A stretch of DNA of 62,042 nt, taken from positions 1-62,042 of the forward strand of contig JAFTTH010000017.1 in the NCBI GenBank assembly GCA_017466885.1, given 5' to 3'. Shown one piece after another: positions 31,011 to 39,557 of this stretch. How positions within the stretch are numbered: position 1 is the first letter of the stretch; the number at the start of each line of letters is the position of its first letter. The position numbers were made by a program, and so were the translations under genes. Under the pieces are notes generated by a model, which had not been told where the DNA came from, did not search any database, and saw only the letters and a list, made by a program, of their open reading frames with translations. This DNA comes from Oscillospiraceae bacterium (GTDB lineage Bacteria; Bacillota; Clostridia; Oscillospirales; Ruminococcaceae).

Positions 31011-31658
31011 ATGCGGACAGTTGAGGAATACGAAAAGCGGATCATGGAGGATGACATTCTTCTTGCCGAGTACCATCACGAGGGTTTTCGGGCGGCCACC
31101 ATCCGGATGGATGAGGATGAGGCAATTTTCGTCAACTCCCGGCAGATCGAATCGGAGCAAGAAAAGCTCTGCATCCTTGCCCATGAATACGGTCACTGCC
31201 GTACCGGCACCACCCACTCGGTGGGGAGCTCTCTTGAGCTGATCTCCCGCCACGAATACCGGGCAGATAAATGGGCGGTCTACGACCTTCTCCCTCCTGC
31301 GATGTTCCGGGAAGCCCTTCTTAGCGGAATAACCGAGCCCTGGGAGCTTGCCGAGCATTTCGGAGTGACAGAGGAATTTGTCCGCCGGGCGGAATACATT
31401 TACCGGGCGGACGGCATCCTTCCCTTGAACGGTGCGGAAAGCACACCTGCACCGGCAGAGGAGTTTCTTCCCATCTACCGCACCCCCTCCGCGGCCGACC
31501 TTACCCGCCGGATGATGGATGAGGGAGTCACCATTTATAAGATTGCCGTCAGTCGCCGGGCGGAATGGCTGGTAGCGGAATGGCGGAAGGCCGAGCCCTC
31601 TCTCAAGGCCAGAAAGCTGGTTTTTGACTTTTTGAATCAGGAAAACGAAAAAGCCTGA
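31011..31658 (+). CDS. ImmA/IrrE-type metallopeptidase
   Basis: 215 residues with a zinc HExxH motif in ILAHEYGHCRTG (about residue 60) and a downstream RHEYRADKWAV Glu ligand. ImmA proteases cleave their cognate XRE repressor upon a signal, as in ICEBs1 of Bacillus. The C-terminal region (RMMDEGVTIYKIAVSRRAEWLVAEWR) is an extra helical segment. RBS AAAGGAGGAAG. It lies 46 bases after the repressor gene, making a two-gene anti-repressor module. No integrase or structural genes are nearby. Confidence 0.85.
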   Translation: MRTVEEYEKRIMEDDILLAEYHHEGFRAATIRMDEDEAIFVNSRQIESEQEKLCILAHEYGHCRTGTTHSVGSSLELISRHEYRADKWAVYDLLPPAMFREALLSGITEPWELAEHFGVTEEFVRRAEYIYRADGILPLNGAESTPAPAEEFLPIYRTPSAADLTRRMMDEGVTIYKIAVSRRAEWLVAEWRKAEPSLKARKLVFDFLNQENEKA

Positions 31659-31729
31659 AGTCTTTTCCCCGGCTTATTTTCTCTTAAAAAGAACACTTCT
31701 CCGATTTTGACAGGAAAGGTTGCGGCAAT

Positions 31730-32566
31730 ATGGAAATCGGCATTACCATTGGCTCTTACGAGCGGTACGGCGCAGATCGGTATCGCTTTATGCGGGAGGA
31801 TGGCTTCACCTGCGGGGACTACGGTATGATGGATTCCAGCCATCCCCTCTACCAATGCAACGGGGAGGATTTGGAAGCCATCGCCCGAGCAGAGCGGGCA
31901 AAGGCGGAGGAAGCCGGGATCCGCATCTCCCAGGTGCATGGCCCCTGGAGATGGCCGCCCCGGGATGGCACTCCCGAGGAACGGGAGGAACGGCTGGAAA
32001 AGATGAAGCGCTCCATCCGTGCAACCCGTCTGCTGGGGTGCGATTATTTCGTCATCCATCCCATTATGCCCTTTGGGACGCAAAGCGACCCCGATCCGGA
32101 GCTGCTTTTTCGGATGAGCCTGGAGTTTTTCCGGCGGCTTCTCCCTACCGCCCATCAGTATAACGTAACGATTTGTCTGGAAAATATGCCGATGCCGGCC
32201 CTTTCTCTTGCCACGCCGGCGCAGATTCTGGCATTTGTCAAGGCGGTGGATGATCCTCTCTTCCGAATCTGTCTGGACACCGGACATTCTGCTGTCTTCA
32301 GAATTCAGCCGGCAGATGCCCTGCGGGAGCTGAGAGAGTATGTGAAGGTTCTCCATCTCCACGATAATAACGGCACAAGGGACGAGCACCGCTTCCCCTA
32401 TACCGGGATTATTGACTGGAAGGCTTTCTCAGAAGCGCTTCAGGAGACAGGGTTTTCCGGGGTTGTTTCTCTGGAAACAGGGGCCAGCGAGGCGCTGGAG
32501 TCTCCCGCCCACCGGGCCGCTTTAAAGCTGCTCGGTCTGATGGCCCGGCAGATCGCCGGCCAGTAA
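31730..32566 (+). CDS. Sugar phosphate isomerase/epimerase-type TIM barrel
   Basis: 278 residues of the xylose-isomerase-like/AP-endonuclease-2 TIM barrel. Metal-site residues appear in QVHGPWRWP, CLENMPMPAL, CLDTGHSAVF, LHLHDNNGTRDEH and SLETG. Typical roles are isomerisation or epimerisation of sugars; the actual substrate cannot be read from the sequence. ATG 31730 has GAAAGG upstream. It forms a separate unit before a strong terminator. Confidence 0.85.
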   Translation: MEIGITIGSYERYGADRYRFMREDGFTCGDYGMMDSSHPLYQCNGEDLEAIARAERAKAEEAGIRISQVHGPWRWPPRDGTPEEREERLEKMKRSIRATRLLGCDYFVIHPIMPFGTQSDPDPELLFRMSLEFFRRLLPTAHQYNVTICLENMPMPALSLATPAQILAFVKAVDDPLFRICLDTGHSAVFRIQPADALRELREYVKVLHLHDNNGTRDEHRFPYTGIIDWKAFSEALQETGFSGVVSLETGASEALESPAHRAALKLLGLMARQIAGQ

Positions 32567-32574
32567 AAGCCATC

Positions 32575-32626
32575 AAAAAAACGCTTGGATCCAACCGGTC
32601 TTCCGGTCCTCCAAGCGTTTCTTTTT
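32575..32626. terminator. Convergent terminator between isomerase and uvrC
   Basis: AACGCTTGGA and TCCAAGCGTT pair around an inner CCGG-TCTT-CCGG stem, with A- and T-runs on both sides. Confidence 0.88.
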
Positions 32627-32630
32627 TGTT

Positions 32631-34463
32631 TTATGATTCCTCCCGCAGAGCGCGGTACACCCGTTCCGCCATCGGGCGGCTCATTCCCTTCACGGCGGCG
32701 ATCTGCTCCACCGAGGCCTCCCGGAGCGCTTTCATCGTCTTGAAATGGGAGAGCAACGCGGCGGTCCGTTTGGGGCCGATCCCCTCGATTTGAGTCAGTT
32801 GGGAGGTCAGCCCTGTTTTCCGGTGGCGGGACCGGCTATACGCAATGGAATACCGGTGTACCTCCTCCTGGATGGTATAGATCAGACTATAACCGGCGCG
32901 GTTACTTTTCAAAGAGATCTCTCCCCCATCTGCGGCAATGGCCCGGGTCTTATGGTGGGAATCCTTAACCATTCCAAAGGTTGGCACAGAAAATTCCTTC
33001 TGTGCCAAAAGGGGCAAAATCGCCCGGACGTGTCCCTCTCCGCCATCCAGCAGGATCAGGTCAGGCAACCGTCCAAACCCCTCTCCCGAATCCTTTTCGG
33101 CAAAATACCGGTCGATCCGCCGTTCCAGCATCTGGCGCATAGCGGCATAATCATCGGGGGCGGCGAAATCCTTGATCTCAAACCGCCGGTATGCCTTCCG
33201 AAGGGGTCTGCCGTTCTCAAAAACAACCATTCCGCCCACAATGGTATCACTGCCGATATTGGAAATATCATACGCCTCAATATATCCCGGAACGGCCGGC
33301 AGGCCCAGCACCTTCCGCAGCTCGTCCAAGGAGGCCACCTCCTTGCCGGAAAGTCCCGTTCCCCGGGAAAGCTTTTCGGCGGCGTTGGCAGAGGCAAGCT
33401 CCACCAGCCGTTTCGGCTCTCCCCGCTCGGGAATGGAAACGGCAACCCGTCTCCCCGCCCGCTGGGCAAGGTATTCTTCCAGAAGGGGCATATCCTCCAC
33501 CGGACCGTCCAGATAAAGCCGGCGGGGCAGGTCGTTGCAGAGGGTATAATATCCCTGCACAAAGGCGGTGCGAAGCTCATCCTCCCCGGAGCATTCGGTA
33601 AAAAACTGCTCCGATTTATCAGTCAGGCGGCCGCCCCGGTACTTGATCAGCTCCACACAGCTCCGTTCCGCGCCGCACCGCACCGCCACCACGTCAATAT
33701 CTAAATCCTTATCCAAAATCACGTTTTGCTGGTCGGCAATCTTCCGGATGGCGGCAATTTTATCCCGCGCTTCGGCGGCTTTTTCAAACTCCATCCGCTC
33801 TGCGTGGAACTCCATCAGCTCGGTCAGCCGGCGGATGGTCTCCTCATTTCCTCCCTTGATATAGGCGATTGCCTGGTCCACCGCGGCATTATATTCCTCC
33901 CGGGTAACCTTTCCCCGACAGGGGGCAAAGCATTGCTTGATATGATAATTTAAGCAAGGGCGGCTTTTTCCCACGCATTGCGGAAACTGCTTGCCGCAGG
34001 TAGGCAACCGGAAGACCCGCTTGGCCTCCTCCACTGCATTTTTCACCGAAAAGGAGCTGGTATAAGGCCCGAGGTAGGTGGCGTTGGGATCAGTTTTCTG
34101 CTTGACCGCCTCAAGGGTCTTCCACTCCCCGCCCCCGATGGCAATATAAGAATATCCTTTATCATCCTTGAGAAGAATATTATATTTTGGGCGGTACTCC
34201 TTGATCAGATTGCATTCCAGCACCAGGGCCTCAAATTCACTGGCGGTTACAATATATTCAAAATGATCCACGTTGCTGACCATCCGCGCCACCTTGGGCG
34301 GATGATTCTCCCCGGGACGAAAATATTGGGAGACACGGTTTTTCAGCATCTTCGCCTTCCCGATATAGATGATCTTCTCGGTTTTGTCCTTCATAATATA
34401 AACGCCGGGAAGAAGGGGCAACGCCAACGCCGCCTTTTGCAACTGTGCCAACCGGTCTGCCAT
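32631..34463 (-). CDS. uvrC: Excinuclease ABC subunit C
   Basis: 610 residues: GIY-YIG nuclease domain (GVYIMKDKTEKIIYIGKAKMLKNRV) for the 3' incision, Cys-rich PTCGKQFPQCVGKSRPCLNY stretch, UVR motif (FEKAAEARDKIAAIR), RNase H-like nuclease (DISNIGSDTIVGGMVVFENG, LLDGGEGHV) for the 5' incision and tandem helix-hairpin-helix at the end (IEGIGPKRTAALLSHF). ATG 34463 has AAAGGAGG. Full length. Confidence 0.97.
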   Translation of the reverse strand: MADRLAQLQKAALALPLLPGVYIMKDKTEKIIYIGKAKMLKNRVSQYFRPGENHPPKVARMVSNVDHFEYIVTASEFEALVLECNLIKEYRPKYNILLKDDKGYSYIAIGGGEWKTLEAVKQKTDPNATYLGPYTSSFSVKNAVEEAKRVFRLPTCGKQFPQCVGKSRPCLNYHIKQCFAPCRGKVTREEYNAAVDQAIAYIKGGNEETIRRLTELMEFHAERMEFEKAAEARDKIAAIRKIADQQNVILDKDLDIDVVAVRCGAERSCVELIKYRGGRLTDKSEQFFTECSGEDELRTAFVQGYYTLCNDLPRRLYLDGPVEDMPLLEEYLAQRAGRRVAVSIPERGEPKRLVELASANAAEKLSRGTGLSGKEVASLDELRKVLGLPAVPGYIEAYDISNIGSDTIVGGMVVFENGRPLRKAYRRFEIKDFAAPDDYAAMRQMLERRIDRYFAEKDSGEGFGRLPDLILLDGGEGHVRAILPLLAQKEFSVPTFGMVKDSHHKTRAIAADGGEISLKSNRAGYSLIYTIQEEVHRYSIAYSRSRHRKTGLTSQLTQIEGIGPKRTAALLSHFKTMKALREASVEQIAAVKGMSRPMAERVYRALREES

Positions 34464-34530
34464 ATTTCCGCCTCCTTTTTTTCGTCTTTCTCTTATCATA
34501 ACATAAATACAGCGTTATTTCAATCACGCA

Positions 34531-34561
34531 AAAGAAAAAGCGCCGTTCCGAAGAAGGCGCC
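34531..34561 (-). terminator. Terminator after the MGMT-like gene
   Basis: Minus strand GGCGCC-TTCTTCGGAAC-GGCGC followed by TTTTTCTTTT. Confidence 0.75.
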
Positions 34562-34567
34562 AACTCT

Positions 34568-34873
34568 TTATTCTCCCTGCCAAAAGACTTCTTCCAACAA
34601 AACAGTACCATCCTCCCGGAAGGGCACTCCTTCCCCCTCCAAAAGACTCCGGTGGGTCTGCTTTCCTTCCGGCACAAAAGCCTCCGAAAGCTCCCCTTTG
34701 CGGTTGACCACCCGATGACAGGGAACATCCTCCGGGGCAATATGGAGGGCATACCCAACAACCCTTGCCCATCGGGGATTCCCGGCCAAAAGCGCGACTG
34801 CACCGTAGGTTGTGACCCGTCCCCGGGGCACCTGACGCACGATCTGCCATATTCTGGAGAAAACACCGCTCAT
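34568..34873 (-). CDS. MGMT-family alkyltransferase domain protein
   Basis: 101 residues covering only the DNA-binding/active-site domain of O6-methylguanine transferases: VPRGRVTTYGAVALLAG, NPRWARVVGYAL and VPCHRVV. The acceptor Cys is present in PCHRVV, so this is not a classical ATL protein (which has Trp there). The N-terminal domain of Ada/Ogt is missing, and the tail is short. It follows the transporter gene by 16 bases. Confidence 0.85.
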   Translation of the reverse strand: MSGVFSRIWQIVRQVPRGRVTTYGAVALLAGNPRWARVVGYALHIAPEDVPCHRVVNRKGELSEAFVPEGKQTHRSLLEGEGVPFREDGTVLLEEVFWQGE

Positions 34874-34889
34874 CCTATCACCTGCCGAA

Positions 34890-36077
34890 TCAGAATGCCG
34901 CCTTCAAAAGAAGCATAAAGCCGGTCAGAAGCGCCAAAAAGCCGAAGTTGAAGGCAGAAAATACACCAATATAATACCCTGTTTTTCCGGGATTATGCTT
35001 ACAGTATTCCCGGAAGGTAATTAGGCTTGCCAAAGAGGAAATCAGCGTTCCCACTCCGCCGATATTGACCCCTACAAGCAGGTCAGCATAATTTTCGGTA
35101 AACTGGGAAAGGAGGATCGCCGAGGGCACATTACTGATAATCTGGCAGGAAAGGACGCTGTAAAGGAGGGTGCTCTGCTCCAAGAGGTAGGAAAAAGCCT
35201 CCCGCACCACGTCGATCCGGGCCATATTCCCCGAAAAAATGAAGAAGAACACAAAGGTCAGCAGCAACGGATAGTCCACCATCTTCAGCGCCTTGCGATC
35301 CAGAAAAAACAGCGCTGCAGGAATCACAATCAAGCCGATCCAATAAGGGATCCCCCGGAATACAATTGCAATGGAAAGCGCAAACAGTACCAGGTAGATC
35401 GCCGTACGCTTGGGGTCAAACCGGATCTGCTCCCCGGAAAGGGTCAGCGGCTCTGCCTTCACAAACAGGCAGCACACCGTAATCAACAGCACCGAAACCA
35501 CAAAGGGCGGTGCCATAATCCCCATAAACTCCAGGGTAGGGATTTCAAACCGGGTATAAAGGTAAAGGTTTTGAGGGTTGCCAAAGGGGGTCAGCATTCC
35601 GCCGAGGTTGGCGGCAATATTCTGCATAATAAAGGTAAAGGCCATATACTTTTCCTTTCCGGTGGTGGAAAGGACGAAATACCCCAAGGGCAGGAAGGTC
35701 AGGAGCGCCATATCGTTGGCAATCAGCATGGAGCCGATAAAAGTAATATACACCAGCGCCAAAATGCTCATCCGGGCCGTCCGGAAGCACTGAACGATCT
35801 TCCTCGCCAGCAGGTAGAAAAAGCTGATATTTTTCAGGGCACAGACCACCGCCAGCACGCAGAACAGGCAGGTCAGGGTCTTAACATCAAAGTAGCCCAG
35901 ATACGCCGCATCCACCGGGACAAAAAGGGTGGTAATCAGGGCGGCGAAAAAGGCCACCATCATTACGATATTCTTTTTTGCAAAGGAGACCGCCTTCTCC
36001 CCCAGTTCGGAAAAGGCTTCTGTCCATTTTCCGGTGAAATGGTGGTGATGAAAGACGTGGGTCGATCTGACTGACAT
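34890..36077 (-). CDS. SLC13/ArsB-type anion transporter
   Basis: 395 residues, about ten membrane spans, of the ion-transporter superfamily (CitMHS, NhaD, ArsB). The conserved half-repeats NDMALLTFLPL and NLGGMLTPFGNPQNLYLY, and SNVPSAILLSQF with GGVGTLISSLASLI, are visible. The substrate could be citrate, a dicarboxylate or another anion. The N-terminal HHHHF cluster is curious but unassigned. ATG 36077 has GGGAAT; the leader contains a terminator-like hairpin. Confidence 0.8.
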   Translation of the reverse strand: MSVRSTHVFHHHHFTGKWTEAFSELGEKAVSFAKKNIVMMVAFFAALITTLFVPVDAAYLGYFDVKTLTCLFCVLAVVCALKNISFFYLLARKIVQCFRTARMSILALVYITFIGSMLIANDMALLTFLPLGYFVLSTTGKEKYMAFTFIMQNIAANLGGMLTPFGNPQNLYLYTRFEIPTLEFMGIMAPPFVVSVLLITVCCLFVKAEPLTLSGEQIRFDPKRTAIYLVLFALSIAIVFRGIPYWIGLIVIPAALFFLDRKALKMVDYPLLLTFVFFFIFSGNMARIDVVREAFSYLLEQSTLLYSVLSCQIISNVPSAILLSQFTENYADLLVGVNIGGVGTLISSLASLITFREYCKHNPGKTGYYIGVFSAFNFGFLALLTGFMLLLKAAF

Positions 36078-36111
36078 ATTCCCATTCTCTTTTCTCTTAT
36101 TTTCTGCCCGA

Positions 36112-36203
36112 CAAAAGCGGCCTCCGTTTTTCGGAAGCCGCTCGAAGGGAGCTGATGTCAAAGCACCGCTGATTATTATACAAAAACAGACCTGTTTCGT
36201 CAA
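36112..36203 (-). promoter_or_regulatory. Promoter and attenuator-like leader of the transporter gene
   Basis: Minus strand TTGACG (36198-36203), 17 bases, TATAAT (36175-36180). The transcript then forms GCGGCTTCCG-AAAAA-CGGAGGCCGC (36117-36141) followed by TTTTGT, before the ATG at 36077. It may be an attenuator, or simply the terminator of the preceding HAD gene. Confidence 0.55.
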
Positions 36204-36221
36204 GAGGGATTCTGCTCTTTT

Positions 36222-36935
36222 TTATGATTTTACCCTCTCCAAAAAGGCGAGAAGCTCCTCGTATCCCCCCTGGGGATAAACAGAGGTATCCGCATTCTTC
36301 TCATTGATCAGCCAATTGGTCAGAAGGAAGGTCTCCATTCCCAGCGTCCGGACGATCATATCGTCCTCCACATCATTTCCCACCATCAGGCACTCCTCTG
36401 CCGTCAGTCCCAGCTGCTCCAGCAGGCGGTTATAATAGATGGGATTGGGTTTGGCAGAGATGGAGTTTTCATAGGTGGTGATCCACTCAAAGTCCGCAGG
36501 ATCGACCCCGGCCCAGCGGATTCGGCTTTGGGTGGCCACGGCAGGAAAAACGGGGTTGGTGGCAAGGACCACCCGGAAACCCAGCTCCTTTGCCCGGTTG
36601 ACTGCCACAGCCGCCAAAGGATCAAAGCCGCAGACCTCCTGCACCTTTTGAAAATCGGTACGGTAAAAAGCATCGAAGAGAGGCTCGTCCTCCCGGGCCT
36701 TCTCCCCAAAGATGGCGCAAAAGCTCTCCCAAAATACCACCTCGTTGGTTTTGGAGGAGGTATTTTTCATCATTGCTCCAATGCTTTTCCAAAGGCCGTC
36801 CAAAAAGGGCTTGGGCTCGTAGCCGTAATTGGCGAGATAGCCTCCCAGCCGTTGGAGGTAGGTTTTAATAAAAAGCTCCTGATCCATTGGGAGAAGGGTG
36901 CCGTCCAGATCAAATAAAACGGTGGTGATGGCCAT
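36222..36935 (-). CDS. HAD-family hydrolase
   Basis: 237 residues, HAD subfamily IA. Motif I VLFDLDGTLLP, a helical cap, motif II VVLATNPVF, motif III KPNPIYYNRLL and motif IV MVGNDVEDDM. A phosphatase of unknown substrate. ATG 36935 has AAGGAGAT. It follows the nitroreductase by 29 bases, so the two are probably cotranscribed. Confidence 0.88.
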   Translation of the reverse strand: MAITTVLFDLDGTLLPMDQELFIKTYLQRLGGYLANYGYEPKPFLDGLWKSIGAMMKNTSSKTNEVVFWESFCAIFGEKAREDEPLFDAFYRTDFQKVQEVCGFDPLAAVAVNRAKELGFRVVLATNPVFPAVATQSRIRWAGVDPADFEWITTYENSISAKPNPIYYNRLLEQLGLTAEECLMVGNDVEDDMIVRTLGMETFLLTNWLINEKNADTSVYPQGGYEELLAFLERVKS

Positions 36936-36964
36936 AGGGATCTCCTTTTTTGCGTTATGGTAAT

Positions 36965-37483
36965 TCAAAAATGGTCGTACCGAACGACCTCATCCATCGG
37001 GCGGAAGGAAGAATGGAGGGGGTTGGGCTCTGCATCCTCCGCAGGATACCCCAGGGTCAGGAGGGCGACCGGCTCCACCTCCTCCGGAATTGCAAAGATG
37101 CTCCGCATGGCGGCGGGGTCAAAGTGCATAACCCAGGTGGAGCCCACCCCAATAGAGGCGGCCTCCAGCATAATATGGGTCGCCACAATGCAGGCATCCG
37201 ATACGCCGCAGGATTTGCCGTCATACCTTCTCCGCCAGCATTCCTGTTTATTGTAGCAGACCAGGATGGCGGTAGGGGCATCAAAGTGACATTTGGTGCA
37301 GCCCTTCAGCTTTGCAATGGAGGAATCGGTATTCAGCACCAGAAGCCGCTGGGGCTGATAATTGCATCCGGTGGGGGCAAGATGTGCCGCCTGAAGAAGC
37401 TTTTCCACCACTTCCTGCTCCAGATGACGGGGCTGAAACCGCCGCACCGAGTACCGGTCTGCGGCCAACTGCAAAAAATCCAT
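36965..37483 (-). CDS. Nitroreductase-family flavoprotein
   Basis: 172 residues. N-terminal RYSVRRFQPRHLEQEVVEKLLQAAHLAPTGCNYQP is the FMN-phosphate-binding signature; EAASIGVGSTWVMHF and LTLGYPAED are the later blocks. An NAD(P)H-dependent FMN oxidoreductase of unspecified substrate. ATG 37483 has GGGAGG upstream; ATG 37507 lies before that RBS. Confidence 0.9.
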   Translation of the reverse strand: MDFLQLAADRYSVRRFQPRHLEQEVVEKLLQAAHLAPTGCNYQPQRLLVLNTDSSIAKLKGCTKCHFDAPTAILVCYNKQECWRRRYDGKSCGVSDACIVATHIMLEAASIGVGSTWVMHFDPAAMRSIFAIPEEVEPVALLTLGYPAEDAEPNPLHSSFRPMDEVVRYDHF

Positions 37484-37544
37484 TCTGAATGCCTCCCTTT
37501 GCATCATACCCTGTCATTATACCATTTTTCGCCCTTTTGCGCAA

Positions 37545-37580
37545 GAAAAAAGTCGGAGCAGGCAGTCCCGCTCCGGCTTT
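37545..37580 (-). terminator. Terminator of the MtaA-like gene
   Basis: Minus strand GCCGGAGC-GGGACTGCCT-GCTCCGAC followed by TTTTTTCTT. Confidence 0.8.
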
Positions 37581-37583
37581 TAA

Positions 37584-38606
37584 TTATTTTTTATTTTCGT
37601 AAAATACGTCAATGGCGGCATAGTATGCGTCAATATTCTCCCAGCTGGCAAGGGGCGGAATATCACATCCGGAGGAAATAACGAAGTTTTGGTACTCTCC
37701 GCACTCCTCCAGCAGGCGGTTGACCTCCGCAGCAATGGACTCGGGAGTGCCATTCCGGAACTGACCGGCCGGATCGATATTCCCCATAGCAATGATATTC
37801 GCCGGGATATGGCTCATCATTTCCTTCATATCAATGGCGTTGCCGAAATGATAGGCCGCCGCACCGGTTCGAAGGATGGATTCAATGATCTGAATGGCGG
37901 AATTGCCGCAGTTATGGTAGATGACCAGGAAGCTCTCATCCTGCACCGCTTCAACGATCTTCCGGATATAAGGCTCGGAAAATTCAGCCGCCAGGTCGGG
38001 AGAAAGGAGTCCCGCCAGAGGCTCAGCGATCACCACGCCGTTGGCACCCGCCGCCTTATAGCCCTTTGCATATTCAATCAGAAAAGCGGTGGCCTTTTCC
38101 AGCACGGTTTTGAGCATATCCGGCTCGGTATAGCAGTAAACCAGCGCCTCCGTCACATCCACAAGCCGCCCTGCCAAAGAGAAGCTTCCGATAATTCCCG
38201 CAAAAACCGGACGGTCGGTGATTCGCTCGCTGGCCTTCCGGATGGATTCAATATAAAGTCCGGTCCGCTTCTCCCCTACCTCGGGAACGCGGAGCGCCTC
38301 CGCCTCCTCCTCGGTGGAAACAATATGGCCGGTCACGGTGGGAACCTCATCCTCGCTGAAGATGATCTCCGACCCAAAAGCCTCCGCCTCCACCGAAAGA
38401 TCCATCAGACTGACCGATGCCAGGGAGGGGGTCCGCTGGGCAATCAGCCGCATCCCCTCCGCCTGATTTTCGCTGGAGGAGATCATTTCCTGAACAGTGC
38501 AACCCAAAAGCTGGATTCCCGGAAAGGAAAGGATGGGCATTGACCCCTTGACCTCCGTCTTCCGAAGCTCCTCCAGCCACAAATACATATTGATTTTCTC
38601 TTTCAT
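37584..38606 (-). CDS. MtaA/CmuA-like UroD-family methyltransferase
   Basis: 340 residues. It keeps the H-x-C...C zinc site of methylcobamide:CoM methyltransferases: VIYHNCGNS and VISSGCDIPP; the block AMGNIDPAGQFRNGTPE is also typical. It would transfer a methyl group between a corrinoid protein and a thiol or other acceptor. It is divergent from the corrinoid protein gene, sharing a control region with a perfect 13-bp inverted repeat. RBS AGAGAGG before ATG 38606. Confidence 0.85.
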   Translation of the reverse strand: MKEKINMYLWLEELRKTEVKGSMPILSFPGIQLLGCTVQEMISSSENQAEGMRLIAQRTPSLASVSLMDLSVEAEAFGSEIIFSEDEVPTVTGHIVSTEEEAEALRVPEVGEKRTGLYIESIRKASERITDRPVFAGIIGSFSLAGRLVDVTEALVYCYTEPDMLKTVLEKATAFLIEYAKGYKAAGANGVVIAEPLAGLLSPDLAAEFSEPYIRKIVEAVQDESFLVIYHNCGNSAIQIIESILRTGAAAYHFGNAIDMKEMMSHIPANIIAMGNIDPAGQFRNGTPESIAAEVNRLLEECGEYQNFVISSGCDIPPLASWENIDAYYAAIDVFYENKK

Positions 38607-38637
38607 AAATGCGCACCTCTCTTTGTAGGTTACCCAT

Positions 38638-38666
38638 ATTATATCGAAGGGAGGAAAAATGCGTAA
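38638..38666 (-). promoter_or_regulatory. Promoter of the MtaA-like gene
   Basis: Minus strand TTACGC (38661-38666), 17 bases, TATAAT (38638-38643), 32 bases before the start codon. Confidence 0.65.
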
Positions 38667-38687
38667 GGGAAATTTTCGCTATTGAGT

Positions 38688-38730
38688 GGTACTTTTTTGC
38701 TCTCTTTTTTCCGTATCGCAAAAAAGTACC
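38688..38730. promoter_or_regulatory. 13-bp inverted repeat between divergent methyltransferase promoters
   Basis: GGTACTTTTTTGC (38688-38700) and GCAAAAAAGTACC (38718-38730) are exact reverse complements with 17 bases between. They lie upstream of both promoters. Candidate binding site for the PocR-AraC regulator. The second arm is followed by TTTTTT, so a weak terminator-like fold is also possible. Confidence 0.5.
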
Positions 38731-38751
38731 TTTTTTCAGCAAACAACTGCG

Positions 38752-38780
38752 TTTACTTTTCAATGCAGGACCAGTACAAT
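38752..38780 (+). promoter_or_regulatory. Promoter of the corrinoid protein gene
   Basis: TTTACT (38752-38757), 17 bases, TACAAT (38775-38780), 38 bases before ATG 38818. A similar TTTACTTTTC -35 region with TAGTAT precedes the PocR-AraC gene (about 39483-39512). Confidence 0.6.
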
Positions 38781-38817
38781 TAAAATAACGAAAAATATCT
38801 TTCGGAGGATGATACAC

Positions 38818-39450
38818 ATGGCACGTTTTGAAGAAATGTCCCTCCTTCTGCAGAAGGGAAAAGCAAAGGATCTGGCCGCAATGGTGCAGGAGGCGCTGGC
38901 AAACGGCACTCCCGCCAAGGATATTCTGAATGAGTCTCTGGTTGTGGGGATGGGCGCTGTGGGCGAACGGTTCAAGAAAAATGAAGTGTTTGTTCCCGAG
39001 GTACTGATCGCCGCCCGGGCAATGAATATGGCGCTGAATGTCTTAAAGCCTGCGCTGGCCGAATCGGGTGTTGAGCCGGTTGGTACCGCTCTGATCTGTA
39101 CCGTGAAGGGCGACCTGCACGATATCGGTAAAAACCTTGTTAAGATGATGATTGAGGGCACCGGCATCCGGGTCATTGACCTGGGGGTTGACTGCGCTCC
39201 CGAGACCATTGTTGCTGCAATTAAAGAGCATAACGCAGATATCGTCTGCCTGTCTGCGCTGTTGACCACCACTATGATCTCCCAGAAGGATACCATTGAG
39301 GCCATCAAGGCCGCCGGACTGCGGGATAAGGTAAAGGTTATGGTCGGCGGTGCCCCTGTTACCCAGGCCTTTGCCGATGAGATCGGCGCTGACGCCTACA
39401 CCTCCGATGCCGCCTCTGCCGCAGAGCGTGCCCGCGCCTTCTTTGCCTGA
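38818..39450 (+). CDS. Corrinoid (B12-binding) methyl-carrier protein, MtaC-like
   Basis: 210 residues. An N-terminal helical cap (EMSLLLQKGKAKDLAAMVQEAL) precedes the Rossmann B12 domain with DLHDIGKN (DxHxxG, lower-ligand His), then SALLTTTM and VGGAPVT. It shuttles methyl groups between methyltransferases on its cobalt. ATG 38818 has CGGAGGA upstream. It is the only corrinoid protein in the window, although five UroD-type proteins are encoded. No reductive activase gene is seen here. Confidence 0.93.
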   Translation: MARFEEMSLLLQKGKAKDLAAMVQEALANGTPAKDILNESLVVGMGAVGERFKKNEVFVPEVLIAARAMNMALNVLKPALAESGVEPVGTALICTVKGDLHDIGKNLVKMMIEGTGIRVIDLGVDCAPETIVAAIKEHNADIVCLSALLTTTMISQKDTIEAIKAAGLRDKVKVMVGGAPVTQAFADEIGADAYTSDAASAAERARAFFA

Positions 39451-39557
39451 TTTTCCTTCTGGTTTTTCTAAAAGTTGCTCTTTACTTTTCTGTCCGTTTC
39501 GGGTAGTATTATAGTATATATTCGAGCCACCCATGCTCTTTCAGGAAGGAAATTGCC

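Noticed and set aside
29919..31658. A complete prophage
   Set aside because: Only a switch region with three genes is seen. Flanking genes are a HAD phosphatase and a sugar isomerase, with no integrase, terminase or structural genes.
34568..34873. Alkyltransferase-like (ATL) protein lacking the active cysteine
   Set aside because: The motif is PCHRVV with Cys present, so it belongs to the active MGMT domain group, although short.
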